In this document: piece by piece, positions 10,589 to 17,810 of the stretch
Layout of the letters: each line of letters starts with the position of its first letter
Position numbering within the stretch: the stretch's first letter is position 1
Program-made: the position numbers and the translations under genes
The notes under the pieces: model-generated
What the model saw: the letters and a program-made list of their open reading frames with translations, nothing else
Told to the model about the DNA's origin: nothing
Database searches by the model: none
Source of the DNA: Gp6-AA40 sp050742535
GTDB taxonomy: Bacteria > Acidobacteriota > Vicinamibacteria > Vicinamibacterales > UBA2999
Assembly (NCBI GenBank): GCA_050742535.1
Contig: JBOGIQ010000049.1
Span: forward strand, 1 to 25,003
Direction of reading: 5' to 3'
DNA length: 25,003 bases

Positions 10589-10840
10589 ATGATCATGCTC
10601 CAGGCCGATTTCAATCACATGGACACGCAGGGGCGACTCCGCCTTGGCGATCTCCGCATGCACCTGCGCACCCCGTTCGACGCGATCGCGGCGAAGCAGG
10701 AGCGGATCATCTTCGTGGATGGCGAAGACCTCGTCCGCGGCGAGTTGGTGCACGATCCTCAACTTGGATGGCTCGGTCAGGTCGATTGGTCGACGCAAGA
10801 CGTGTGGGAAGCCTATCCCAGTGCCGCCGCTCGCGGCTGA
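10589..10840 (+). CDS. Hypothetical protein, 83 aa
   Basis: I do not recognise a named family. The protein (MIMLQADFNHMDTQGRLRLG...TPFDAIAAKQERIIFVDGEDLVRGELVHDPQLGWLGQVDWSTQDVW) has a balanced, protein-like composition, conserved-looking acidic and aromatic residues, and no membrane segment. ATG 10589 is favoured, with GGTGG 8 nt upstream. The frame is open back to 10511, but the added residues (RHTGSTRTQPSAEIGS) look non-coding. It lies 89 bp after the DUF2283 gene on the same strand and is followed by an inverted repeat at 10900-10955. It may be another accessory gene of the element. Confidence 0.5.
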   Translation: MIMLQADFNHMDTQGRLRLGDLRMHLRTPFDAIAAKQERIIFVDGEDLVRGELVHDPQLGWLGQVDWSTQDVWEAYPSAAARG

Positions 10841-10899
10841 TCAAGTCAGACCTCAGGCTACGATCGGTCGCTCCGCGCCAAGAGGATACGACCGTGCTC

Positions 10900-10955
10900 G
10901 CGCGGGTCAAGACTCCGCGAGCTCCGCTCGCCGCTGGCGCGGTCTTGACCCGCGC
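10900..10955. repeat. 14-bp perfect inverted repeat, likely hairpin/terminator
   Basis: GCGCGGGTCAAGAC (10900-10913) and GTCTTGACCCGCGC (10942-10955) are perfect complements separated by 28 nt. The interval contains a smaller CGAGC/GCTCG pairing. It lies 59 bp after the hypothetical gene at 10589-10840 in otherwise non-coding DNA. A terminator or REP role is inferred. There is no T run. Confidence 0.6.
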
Positions 10956-11090
10956 TCCGCGCGCTCGTCGAAGAGGCATTTACCGGAGCGACGACGCCAC
11001 CCGTGTCGGAGAGAGTCAGGAGTTGACAGCAGCCGGCGTCTGACAGCGTCCACTGGACGGACACCGGGCAGCGCGGCATCGGAAACCGGT

Positions 11091-11168
11091 GCCAGTGATG
11101 CAGCTCTGGAGGATTGGAATCGACCGGAAGAGCAGGAGGCGTGGGCGCACCTTCAGCAGGTGCGGTAG
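11091..11168 (+). pseudogene. C-terminal remnant of an antitoxin (MazE-type position)
   Basis: The frame ending at 11168 closes with ASDAALEDWNRPEEQEAW then AHLQQVR. Its acidic 'W..PEE..AW..L' ending is typical of small antitoxins encoded just before MazF/PemK toxins. Upstream the frame has no family-like sequence and no start with a ribosome site, so only the tail seems left. The following frame encodes a MazF-like N-terminus overlapping this stop, which supports the reading. Assignment rests on context and a short match. Confidence 0.35.
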
Positions 11169-11356
11169 TTCTCGTCCAGTCTCCGTTCTTCGATTTGTCG
11201 CGATCGAAGCTACGGTCAGCTGTCGTACTTGCGGATGTCGGTCGGGGCGATCTTCTGCTCTGCCAAATCACGAGCAAATCCTATTGGCAATCTGCTGGCG
11301 GCCATGCTCGCGCGATCGGAATATCGCGGTGCGGCCACGACACGTTCCGAACCTAA
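11156..11356 (+). pseudogene. Remnant of a MazF/PemK-type mRNA interferase toxin
   Basis: From about 11156 the frame reads GAVVLVQSPFFDLSRSKLRS then AVVLADVGRGDLLLCQITSK. This matches the MazF/PemK-like N-terminal pattern 'GDvVlvpFPFsDls..K.RPavVLad.g..d.ilcqITS', with Gln and Ser replacing the conserved Pro positions. After SYW the match is lost, and no frame restores the usual C-terminal half before 11374. No proper start codon or ribosome site precedes it. It is a decayed toxin of a type II module, overlapping the antitoxin remnant just upstream. Confidence 0.55.
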
Positions 11357-11371
11357 CGAACAGTCCGAACG

Positions 11372-11658
11372 TTACACGGCCCTGAGCGCAACGGTCGGTT
11401 GAATCGTCGTCGCCCGGCGCGCCGGAATCAGCGTCGCAGCCAGCGTCGAGATCAGCAGCGTGCCGACCACGGCAACCAGCACGAATGGGTCATCCATGTT
11501 ACGGATCGACCATTGTGCGAGGACGGAGTTGAGCACAACGCTTAGGAACAGGCCGATCCGAGACCGGCCGTCACCAGTTCGTCGTCGAGCTCTGTCTCCA
11601 GTGCGTCGCGTTTGAGCAAGGCGCGCAGCCAGTGCTTGAGCGTGTTCAAAGGGCCCAT
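11372..11658 (-). pseudogene. ADOP-type permease gene with nearly all of its middle deleted
   Basis: From ATG 11658 the - strand encodes MGPLNTLKHWLRALLKRDAL then ETELDDEL, the standard ADOP N-terminus and very close to that of the intact gene at 14736. The match ends there and this frame stops at 11542. In another frame the sequence continues as GLFLSVVLNSVLAQWSIRNM, DDPFVLVAVVGTLLISTLAA and TLIPARRATTIQPTVALRAV to the stop at 11372, a typical FtsX C-terminus with the closing 'IPARRAT...P..ALR' motif. About 700-800 residues are missing. It follows PadR on the same strand by 16 nt, the normal PadR-ADOP order, so this was probably the regulator's own target gene. Confidence 0.75.
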
Positions 11659-11673
11659 CGCCGGGAGAAGTCG

Positions 11674-12006
11674 CTAAACGGCATCGAGGATGTGGCGCAT
11701 GGCGGTTGTGAGCTTTCGCCACGCGACGGTCTCGGCCTCGAGCCGCTTTCTGCCGACGCGCGTCAGCTCGTAGTATTTCGCGCGGCGGTTGTTTTCGGAC
11801 GCCCGCCACTGCGCTTTGATCCATCCCTTGCGTTCCAGCCGATGAAGCGCCGGATAAATGGAGCCTTGCTTCACCTGCAGGACGTCGCGCGAGAACTGCT
11901 GGATGCGGTCGGAAATCCCCCACCCGTGCTGCGGTTCCAGGGCCACCGCTTTCAGAATGAGCAGGTCGAGCGTGCCCTGTGGAAGGTCAATTCGCTCCTC
12001 GGTCAT
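11674..12006 (-). CDS. PadR family transcriptional regulator
   Basis: This 110-residue protein has the PadR winged-helix pattern: LPQGTLDLLILKAVALEPQH, GWGISDRIQQ, VLQVKQGSIYPALHRLERKG, W..S...RRAKYYELT..G. A final helix carries WRKLTTAMRHIL. It is a dimeric DNA-binding repressor. In Acidobacteriota this short form almost always precedes ADOP permease genes, which it is thought to control. ATG 12006 is supported by TTGAGGAT 6 nt upstream. It lies 27 bp after the intact ADOP gene and 16 bp before the deleted one. All three run in the same direction, so it may have belonged to the deleted gene. Confidence 0.92.
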   Translation of the reverse strand: MTEERIDLPQGTLDLLILKAVALEPQHGWGISDRIQQFSRDVLQVKQGSIYPALHRLERKGWIKAQWRASENNRRAKYYELTRVGRKRLEAETVAWRKLTTAMRHILDAV

Positions 12007-12033
12007 CGTCGAATCCTCAATCCTTCGTGGCGT

Positions 12034-14736
12034 TCATTCAGCATGTAAGACGGCGCGCAGGTTCAGTCGTGCGGCTCGCAAGCCGGGCACGAGAGCAGCC
12101 AGGAGAGATGTGCCGGCGAGCGAGCCGACGGCTACGGTCAAGACCAGCGGATCCTGCGCGGAGACTCCGTACAGGAAGTCGCGCACGGCCGGGCCGACGA
12201 CAAGAACCGTGACAACGAATCCCGCGAGGATGCCGATGAGAGCGGGTGCGAACGCCTGCCGCACGACGAGGGCCACGATCTCGAACGGCGCGCCTCCTGC
12301 CGCCGCACGGATTGCCATCTCGCGTGTCCGCCGACGCACCGCGCTCGCGACCACCCCGTACATCCCTAAGCAGGCGAGAAACACCGAGGCGGCACTCAAC
12401 ACAATCAGCAACGTCGTCAGCGCTCGCTCCGGCGCCACGAGGCGAGCGTACCGCGCCGTTCCGGTTTCGACCTCGAATACGGCCGCATCCGGAGCGATGT
12501 CAGAGACGACCCGCTGGACGTCGGGAACAACCTGTGCGGCTGGTCCAGCCGTTCGCACCGAAAAGGCGATATACGCGCCGGTCACCGCGGTCGATGGATG
12601 CAGCAGCGGAACGTAGACCGGCGGCACGAGAGGCCCTCGCGGTGCCCGATCGAGTGGACGACGCCGCCCGGCCGCCTCGGTGGGCCGCTCGCCGATGACG
12701 CCAATCACTCGATGGGTCGGTGTGGCGCTGCCACACATGGCCAGCAGTTCGCCGATCGTGGCGTGCGAATTCAGGCGCGTGGCGATCGCTGATGACACCA
12801 CGGCGACGGGCGGCGCTCCCGCGACTTCGTCGGTGCGGTCAACCGGTCTGCCCGCCCTCGTCGGCAGTGCTGCGATCCGAAAGTAGTCAGGGGTGACGGC
12901 AAGAATCCTCATGGAACCGCCCTGCCCCGACGCGCCCGCACACTGGCCGGCGCCCTCCGACGCCGACACGGCCGTGACCCCAGGCACCTCACGCACCCGT
13001 GCAAGGACTTGCCCGACGAAGCGTCGTGTGTCCTCAGCCCCATAGCCGCTGAGCCGCAGATCGGCGGTGAAGTGCAGGAGGTGGTCGGGCTCTGGCTCCA
13101 TCGTCACCGTCCGCAGATTGTTGACCGTGCGCAACGAGAGGCCGGCGACCACGAGCAGGATCACGGCCGCCATGGGCTGGACGGCAACCAGCGCGGTAAT
13201 GGGAGAGACTCGTGGAAAGACACGTGCCTGCGAGCGGCGGCGCACGGCCGCGGGATCAGCGGCGCTCCGCGTTACGCTCATCGCCGGGGCTATCGAGCAG
13301 ACCATGCCCGTCGCCATCGAGACGAGAGCCGTAAACACCAGCACTCGCGCATCAAGCGTGGCCTCGATTCTCCCGATTTCGGCGCCTCCGCCGAGAAAGG
13401 ATCCGAGAAGAACCGGGATCGCGCGATTCAGGTAGTACGCGACCACCAGCCCGAGCGCGCCTCCGGCGACCGACACGAATATGCCTTCCGTCGCGAGTTG
13501 ACGGACCACCCGCGCGCGTGACGCCCCGAGCGCCAGCCGTGTGGCCACTTCGTTCATCCGCGTCGGTGCCCGGGCGAGCAGCATTGCCGCGACGTTCGCG
13601 CAGGCCACCAGCAGAAGCAGCGCGGTGGCCACCATCAGCACGGGAAAGGTGTCGCGGGTTTCCAGACGCAGGTCGTCCATCCCGGCGGCTGCGGACGCGA
13701 TCTGAAGCTCTGGCTGTCCCCGCCTCGACGCGGGCGGCGCCAGCCCTGCTCCCTGTAGCCGGGCGAGGACCTCGGAGCGGGCCGCGGCATCGCTGACGTT
13801 GTCGCGGAGTGTCGCCACCACCTCGCAGGCGGACCAGTCACCTGGATCGTTCAGACGTCGTCCCTTGAAGGTCGTGTCGAAGCGGACCCCCGAATACATC
13901 GGCAGGGACACATACACGTCTGCGGCGCGGGCTGGATTCAGCCCAAAGAACGCTTTGGGCATGACGCCGACGATTGTGGCCGTCTGTCCGTTCACGCGCA
14001 GAGGGGTACCGATGATCGACGGATCTTCCCCAAACGATCGTTGCCACAGGCGGTGACTGAGCACGGCGACGGCGGCACCGTGTTGGTCGTCCTGCGCGGT
14101 GATGGCGCGCCCGAGCGCCGGCGTCGCACCCACGGTCCGGAAGTAATTGCCCGAGACGATTTGCGCCTCGACGCGTCCGTGCTCCGCGAGATGGACGAAG
14201 GCCCCGCTCCAGCACGCCACGTCGGAGAAGACGCGCGACTGATCGACGAGCGCGCGGTACGCGGGATATGAGAAGCGGCCGCCGGCGTAGCGACGTGGCG
14301 CAGAACCGGGTGTCGCCCAGTACAGTGTTCTCAACTGTTCGGGAGCTGCGACTGGCAGTGGTGTGAGAAAGACGGCGTTAACCTGGCTGAACATCGCGGT
14401 CGTGGCGCCGATTCCAAGGGCCAGCGTCGTTACGAGCACGAGCGTAAACGCCGGCAACCGCGTAAACGAGCGCCATGCCGACACCAGGTCTCGACGCACG
14501 TCATCAACCGCGGTTGCGGGGTGCCACGTGTCCCGCACATCGTCTTTGAGCGCTGCGACGCTGCCGATCATGCGGCGCGCTGCGGCTTCTGCCTCTTCCG
14601 CTGACAGGCCCTTCGCCATGTGGCGGCGGATCTGCTCTTCCAGATGGAAGTTCAGTTCGTCATCGAGCTCGGCCTCGAGTGCGTCGCGCCGCAGCAAGGT
14701 TCGCAGCCAGTGTGTGAGCGCAGTCCACAGGCCCAT
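12034..14736 (-). CDS. ADOP-type ABC transporter permease (MacB/FtsX family)
   Basis: This 900-residue permease has the length and layout of the acidobacterial duplicated orphan permeases. The N-terminal cytoplasmic segment (WLRTLLRRDALEAELDDEL, HLEEQIRRHMAKGLSAEEAE) is followed by a first transmembrane helix (LVLVTTLALGIGATTAMFSQ). Next come a MacB-like periplasmic domain (NYFRTVGATPALGR, VLSHRLWQRSFG, VGVMP) and a first FtsX domain (VLMVATALLLLVACANVAAM, then RLALGASRARVVRQL). A second periplasmic/FtsX half ends in FLACLGMYGVVASAV, RRRTREMAIRAA and LVPGLRAARLNLRAVLHAE. No ATPase gene is adjacent, as is usual for ADOPs, and the transported substrate is unknown. ATG 14736 has only a weak ribosome site. 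The gene starts 11 nt after the DUF6152-like gene and is probably co-transcribed with it. Confidence 0.93.
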   Translation of the reverse strand: MGLWTALTHWLRTLLRRDALEAELDDELNFHLEEQIRRHMAKGLSAEEAEAAARRMIGSVAALKDDVRDTWHPATAVDDVRRDLVSAWRSFTRLPAFTLVLVTTLALGIGATTAMFSQVNAVFLTPLPVAAPEQLRTLYWATPGSAPRRYAGGRFSYPAYRALVDQSRVFSDVACWSGAFVHLAEHGRVEAQIVSGNYFRTVGATPALGRAITAQDDQHGAAVAVLSHRLWQRSFGEDPSIIGTPLRVNGQTATIVGVMPKAFFGLNPARAADVYVSLPMYSGVRFDTTFKGRRLNDPGDWSACEVVATLRDNVSDAAARSEVLARLQGAGLAPPASRRGQPELQIASAAAGMDDLRLETRDTFPVLMVATALLLLVACANVAAMLLARAPTRMNEVATRLALGASRARVVRQLATEGIFVSVAGGALGLVVAYYLNRAIPVLLGSFLGGGAEIGRIEATLDARVLVFTALVSMATGMVCSIAPAMSVTRSAADPAAVRRRSQARVFPRVSPITALVAVQPMAAVILLVVAGLSLRTVNNLRTVTMEPEPDHLLHFTADLRLSGYGAEDTRRFVGQVLARVREVPGVTAVSASEGAGQCAGASGQGGSMRILAVTPDYFRIAALPTRAGRPVDRTDEVAGAPPVAVVSSAIATRLNSHATIGELLAMCGSATPTHRVIGVIGERPTEAAGRRRPLDRAPRGPLVPPVYVPLLHPSTAVTGAYIAFSVRTAGPAAQVVPDVQRVVSDIAPDAAVFEVETGTARYARLVAPERALTTLLIVLSAASVFLACLGMYGVVASAVRRRTREMAIRAAAGGAPFEIVALVVRQAFAPALIGILAGFVVTVLVVGPAVRDFLYGVSAQDPLVLTVAVGSLAGTSLLAALVPGLRAARLNLRAVLHAE

Positions 14737-14747
14737 TCGGGGGATAC

Positions 14748-15233
14748 CTACCGGCGACTGCCGAACGGGAGCTGGCGCCCATCAGCGAGCGTCAGTTCCA
14801 GGCCGTACGCGAAGCGGCGATTCTTCAGCAGACTCGTGTGAGTCCCTCGGGCACGTCCCGCCGGTGGATAGGCTTCGATGAGCTGCATAAGGCGTGCTTG
14901 CGCAGGAGACGCGTCGGAGGGCAGATAGACGGACACGGTGGCTGCGGTGTTCGCCGGCACCGTCGGATTGTCTGCGCCGAATCTCCATCCCGCCCGTTCG
15001 AGCGCGGCGCGTGAGTCACCCTCGACTGCCCACGCGCCTAGGCCGGGAATGCGAGTCATCAAGAGAAGCGTGGCATCAGGGCCCAGCGCATCGACTTGCG
15101 CGATGTTGCCCGTCAGTGTCATCACCTCGCTGGTGTCGTACTCGGCCTTGAATTCAGCGGTTTGCGGGTTTTGCGAAGCGCCCGCGCCGATGATGGAGAG
15201 CACACTCACAACAATCGCCACACACACTCGCAT
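14748..15233 (-). CDS. Secreted DUF6152-like protein
   Basis: This 161-residue protein begins with a signal peptide (MRVCVAIVVSVLSIIGAGAS). A short beta domain follows with AEFKAEYDTSEVMTLTGNIA, QVDALGPDATLLL, WAVEGDSRAALERAGWRFG and ATVSVYLPS. This resembles DUF6152 ('aeFDa.kpvtLtGtVtkve...W.fe.gs...L.r.GW....l..Gd.vtv'), though the usual HHS start and the ANPH motif are absent, so the assignment is tentative. ATG 15233 is chosen because GGGAGGA lies about 6 nt upstream and a signal peptide follows; longer starts add polar residues before it. It is probably periplasmic and co-transcribed with the downstream ADOP gene (11 nt). Confidence 0.65.
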   Translation of the reverse strand: MRVCVAIVVSVLSIIGAGASQNPQTAEFKAEYDTSEVMTLTGNIAQVDALGPDATLLLMTRIPGLGAWAVEGDSRAALERAGWRFGADNPTVPANTAATVSVYLPSDASPAQARLMQLIEAYPPAGRARGTHTSLLKNRRFAYGLELTLADGRQLPFGSRR

Positions 15234-15268
15234 CGCTGTCCTCCCGTTGTTCTTCGACATCATATCCC

Positions 15269-15297
15269 TTGCACATCGACAGGAGTAGAGGTAATCT
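15269..15297 (+). promoter_or_regulatory. Putative sigma70 promoter of the TIGR03435/secreted-protein operon
   Basis: TTGCAC (15269-15274) and TAATCT (15292-15297) have the ideal 17-nt spacing and lie 22 nt before the GTG start at 15319. On the opposite strand, TATGAT (complement of 15259-15264) could be the -10 box for the divergent DUF6152-like gene, but no good -35 is seen. Confidence 0.45.
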
Positions 15298-15318
15298 CCC
15301 TGCGGCTCCGGAGGACGT

Positions 15319-16200
15319 GTGAAAGTTGCCGTGGTGATCGGCGTCATGGTGGTAGGCCTTGCCGGCGTCTCTGTCCTTGCAATCGCGGCACAGGATGCTA
15401 GGGGCGCCGCGCTGCCGGCCTTCGATGTCGCGTCGGTTCGTCGAAACGTCGTGGGCGGGGTGCCGAGGATGCGGGTGGAGGGAGGCCGCTTCGTCGCTTC
15501 GAACAGCTCGCTCCGTGAACTGATACTCACTGCCTACCGGACGCAATCGTTCCAGGTCGTCGGCGGTCCAGAGTGGTGGCAACCGGCTCCGGGACCGAGC
15601 CGGGCGGCTCCGGCGTCGCCGAGGTCCGGTAACGTCACGTTTGACGTCATCGCGAGTATCCCGCAGAACGCACCGCCCGCCCAGGTGCCATTGATGCTGC
15701 GGCGGCTGCTGGCACAGCGGTTCAATCTCGTCGTCCACACCGAAATGCGTGACATGCCCGTCTATCTCTTGACGCATGCCCGCGACGACAAGAGGCTCGG
15801 CCCCCGGTTGACCAGGTCTACGCACGAGTGTCAGACGGAAATCGATGGTGGTCCCCTTCGTGCCCCTGTGACCCGCGTCACGGACGACGGCAAACCACTG
15901 TGCGGGATGATGCTGAGCCCCGCGAGCATACGCGGCGGAGGGTTGACAATGAGATTCCTGGCGCACGCGCTTACCGGGTACGCCCGCCGGATTGTCCTGG
16001 ATCGCACCGAGCTCGAGGGGCCGTTCGATTTCCATCTCACCTACGCGCCCTCGGCGCCGGGCGGTGCACCGGCGCCGTCAGACGATCGACCCTCCGTCTT
16101 CACCGCGGTGCGGGAGCAGCTTGGGCTGAAGCTCGAAGCCGCGACGGCGTCGGTGGAGGTGCTCGTCGTCGACAGTGTCTCGATGCCGACCGAGAACTGA
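15319..16200 (+). CDS. TIGR03435 family secreted protein (element copy)
   Basis: This 293-residue protein has a signal peptide (MKVAVVIGVMVVGLAGVSVLA). The TIGR03435 layout follows: FDVASVRRN, GGRFVASNSSLRELILTAY, FQVVGGPEWW, the VTFDVIASIP strand, LMLRRLLAQRFNLVVHTE, MPVYLLTHA and KRLGPRL. Then come LTMRFLAHALT, RIVLDRTELEGPFDFHLTY, and the closing SVFTAVREQLGLKLEAATAS then VEVLVVDSVSMPTEN. The family is widespread and highly multiplied in soil Acidobacteriota, and its function is unknown. GTG 15319 has GGAGGA 3 nt upstream, a tight spacing. A Pro/Ala-rich insert (QPAPGPSRAAPASPRSG) interrupts the usual 'pW...ryDi' region. It lies inside the tRNA-bounded element and is followed after 2 nt by a secreted protein gene. 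Confidence 0.93.
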   Translation: MKVAVVIGVMVVGLAGVSVLAIAAQDARGAALPAFDVASVRRNVVGGVPRMRVEGGRFVASNSSLRELILTAYRTQSFQVVGGPEWWQPAPGPSRAAPASPRSGNVTFDVIASIPQNAPPAQVPLMLRRLLAQRFNLVVHTEMRDMPVYLLTHARDDKRLGPRLTRSTHECQTEIDGGPLRAPVTRVTDDGKPLCGMMLSPASIRGGGLTMRFLAHALTGYARRIVLDRTELEGPFDFHLTYAPSAPGGAPAPSDDRPSVFTAVREQLGLKLEAATASVEVLVVDSVSMPTEN

Positions 16201-16202
16201 TC

Positions 16203-17216
16203 GTGACGGCAAGTCTCCGGGTTCATCGTGCCGTGACGTGCATCGCCGCGTTCCTGCTCTCGGTCGTTGCCCACGGGCAAACAATCGACCTCATGACGGA
16301 CGCCGCCCCTGCGGTTCGCGACGCCGTTCCCGCCGTGCTCGATCTGTTCGAGCAGTACCCGATCGTGGCCTTGTCTGAAGGGCCGCACAACAACCAGAAG
16401 GGACATGAATTCCGCCTGGCGCTGGTGCGGGATCCGCGATTCGGGTCACTGGTCAACGATGTCGTCGTCGAATTCGGTAACGCCAGATATCAGGCGGTGA
16501 TGGACCGATTTACCGCTGGCGCGTATGTCCCGTACCGGGAACTCCGGCAGGTGTGGGAGAACACGACGATCCCCGGGACGATCTGGGATTCGCCGATCTA
16601 TTACGAGTTCTTCGCGGCGATTCGGGAAGTCAACCGCGCAACCGGCTCGCGCGTTCGAGTCCTGCTCGGCGATCCCCCAGTCGATTGGACGTCCATCCGC
16701 AGCGCCGACGAGATCGACGCCAACTACACTCAGCGCGATCGGCATCCTGCAACGGTGATTCAGCAGGAAGTGCTGAATCGGAATCGTCGTGCGCTCGTCG
16801 TGTACGGCGAGGGGCACCTGCTGACGAGCGGACGCGTAGGCGCTGACACGCTCGTAGATATTCTCCAACGCGAATCGAAAGCGCGCATCTTCACGATCTC
16901 CAACGGATATCCCGATCTGGCACGGTTCCAGAACGGCGCATCCTGGCCGGTTCCCGGTCTTGTGATGGTCAAGGGGACCACTGTCGGCGGCGTTCCGAGC
17001 GCGGCGGGTACGCCGCTCGCACTGGATTTCGATGCCGTGCTGCACCTCGGTGGTCCATCCGCCCTCTCGATGACCGAAGTCAGCAAGGCCGTCTGTAGCG
17101 ACCCCGAGTACGTGAAGATGCGACTCGATCGATACGCGCTGACGGCAAGACCCGGCAATCCCGATCCTGCCGGGGAACTGAAAAGCCTGTGTGGGCTGAC
17201 AAGAACTCCCGATTGA
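16203..17216 (+). CDS. Secreted protein of unknown function, possibly ChaN/EreA-like fold
   Basis: This 337-residue protein starts at GTG 16203, 2 nt after the TIGR03435 stop, so translation is probably coupled. A signal peptide (VHRAVTCIAAFLLSVVAHGQ) leads into YPIVALSEGPHNNQKGHEFR, LVNDVVVEFGNARYQAVMDR and FTAGAYVPYRELRQVWENTT. IYYEFFAAIREVNR, RVRVLLGDPPVDW and RRALVVYGEGHLLTSGRVG follow. The 'ALsEg.H' start, 'vvEfG' strand, 'llGdpp.dW' and 'aLvvyGegH' near the end recall the ChaN/Tiki and erythromycin-esterase-like fold, where Glu and His residues line the site. This is a resemblance by pattern, not a firm family call. It could be a periplasmic hydrolase. The last few residues (TRTPD) coincide with a fused fragment of another gene, so the native C-terminus may be lost. 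Confidence 0.75.
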   Translation: MTASLRVHRAVTCIAAFLLSVVAHGQTIDLMTDAAPAVRDAVPAVLDLFEQYPIVALSEGPHNNQKGHEFRLALVRDPRFGSLVNDVVVEFGNARYQAVMDRFTAGAYVPYRELRQVWENTTIPGTIWDSPIYYEFFAAIREVNRATGSRVRVLLGDPPVDWTSIRSADEIDANYTQRDRHPATVIQQEVLNRNRRALVVYGEGHLLTSGRVGADTLVDILQRESKARIFTISNGYPDLARFQNGASWPVPGLVMVKGTTVGGVPSAAGTPLALDFDAVLHLGGPSALSMTEVSKAVCSDPEYVKMRLDRYALTARPGNPDPAGELKSLCGLTRTPD

Positions 17217-17287
17217 AGCTTGAGAGCGACACAGCGTTTCTCGATGTCGTCGTCATCAACGAGGCGAGTCCGCCCTCCGAGAACTAA
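17213..17287 (+). pseudogene. C-terminal tail of a fourth TIGR03435 gene
   Basis: From TTG 17213 the frame reads LKLESDTAFLDVVVINEASP then PSEN and a TAA at 17285-17287. This is the closing motif of TIGR03435 proteins ('LKLes..g.v.vlVId..e.PsEN'), and it matches the ends of the three complete copies here. Nothing upstream in this frame belongs to the family. It directly overlaps the stop of the preceding gene, so a deletion seems to have joined that gene to the last 24 codons of a vanished TIGR03435 gene. Confidence 0.8.
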
Positions 17288-17349
17288 TGGAGTCTTGACA
17301 CGCCGACGCGACACGCCGACGCGCTGAGCTTGACGACGGTTTCGGCGCA

Positions 17350-17455
17350 GGCGTAAGTTCAGTGCATCTCGTGTGGCGATGGGTCGCCACTCCCTCCACT
17401 CCGCAAGCAGTGGAGGCGCTTACGCCGTATCGCCCAGGGGCCAACGGTCGTAAGC
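17350..17455 (+). ncRNA. Candidate structured RNA with mutually exclusive helices
   Basis: An outer stem GGCGTAAG (17350-17357)/CTTACGCC (17419-17426) encloses two hairpins: GGCGA-TGGG-TCGCC (17375-17388) and CTCCACT-loop-AGTGGAG (17394-17415). Together they form a three-way junction of 77 nt. The right arm GCTTACG (17418-17424) can instead pair with CGTAAGC (17449-17455), so two folds compete. No known RNA family is recognised, no promoter was identified, and strand is a guess. Helices were found by eye, and GC-rich DNA gives chance pairings. Confidence 0.3.
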
Positions 17456-17665
17456 ACCCCAAGGTCCGGTCGGTGATGCTCGGCGTCAGCCACGAAGGAG
17501 CGGGTCGCTCCGGTACGGCGACGACGAGGTTCGACGGAACGGAGCGCCAGACCGCCCTCCGGTTCGGTCGACAGCCATCGAGGGCGGACGAACCACCCGC
17601 AAGGGCACGTTGAGTGTCGCCTGGGCTCCAGACGGCGCGACGGCCCTCTGGTCGTGGGATGGACG

Positions 17666-17694
17666 TCGCACTTCGTGCAGGTCCACGAGTGCGA
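17666..17694. repeat. Hairpin, 11 bp with one bulge
   Basis: TCGCAC + TCGTG (17666-17677, with a bulged T at 17672) pairs with CACGA + GTGCGA (17684-17694) around a 6-nt loop. It lies about 115 nt before the HTH gene start, in the non-coding region. Its role is unknown; no T run follows. Confidence 0.45.
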
Positions 17695-17810
17695 TCCTCC
17701 TGCACATACGGCCAGCACACAGGCGAGATGGCCTCAGCCTCCTCAGGGCCGCCGAGTGCATCTCGCCACCTAATCACACAACGTTGGCTCGGATGTTCGG
17801 GAGGTTTCGT

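Larger units (their letters stand above)
17288..17810. other. Non-coding, hairpin-rich region (523 bp)
   Basis: No convincing gene is seen on either strand. Open frames here lack ribosome sites and family-like sequence. A short direct repeat (GACACGCCGACGC, twice) opens the region at about 17297-17322. Several helices follow: the multibranch structure at 17350-17426, CCGCCCTC/GAGGGCGG (17552-17559/17580-17587), and a bulged 11-bp hairpin at 17666-17694. It ends at the ribosome site of the HTH gene. It could hold a non-coding RNA, recombination-related DNA or only gene debris. Confidence 0.5.

Noticed and set aside
15234..15530. Upstream extension of the DUF6152-like protein
   Set aside because: It runs antisense through the TIGR03435 signal peptide. 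ATG 15233 has a ribosome site followed by a signal peptide.
17350..17426. Integron attC site
   Set aside because: The arms lack the GTTRRRY-type core sites, and no integron integrase or cassette series is present.
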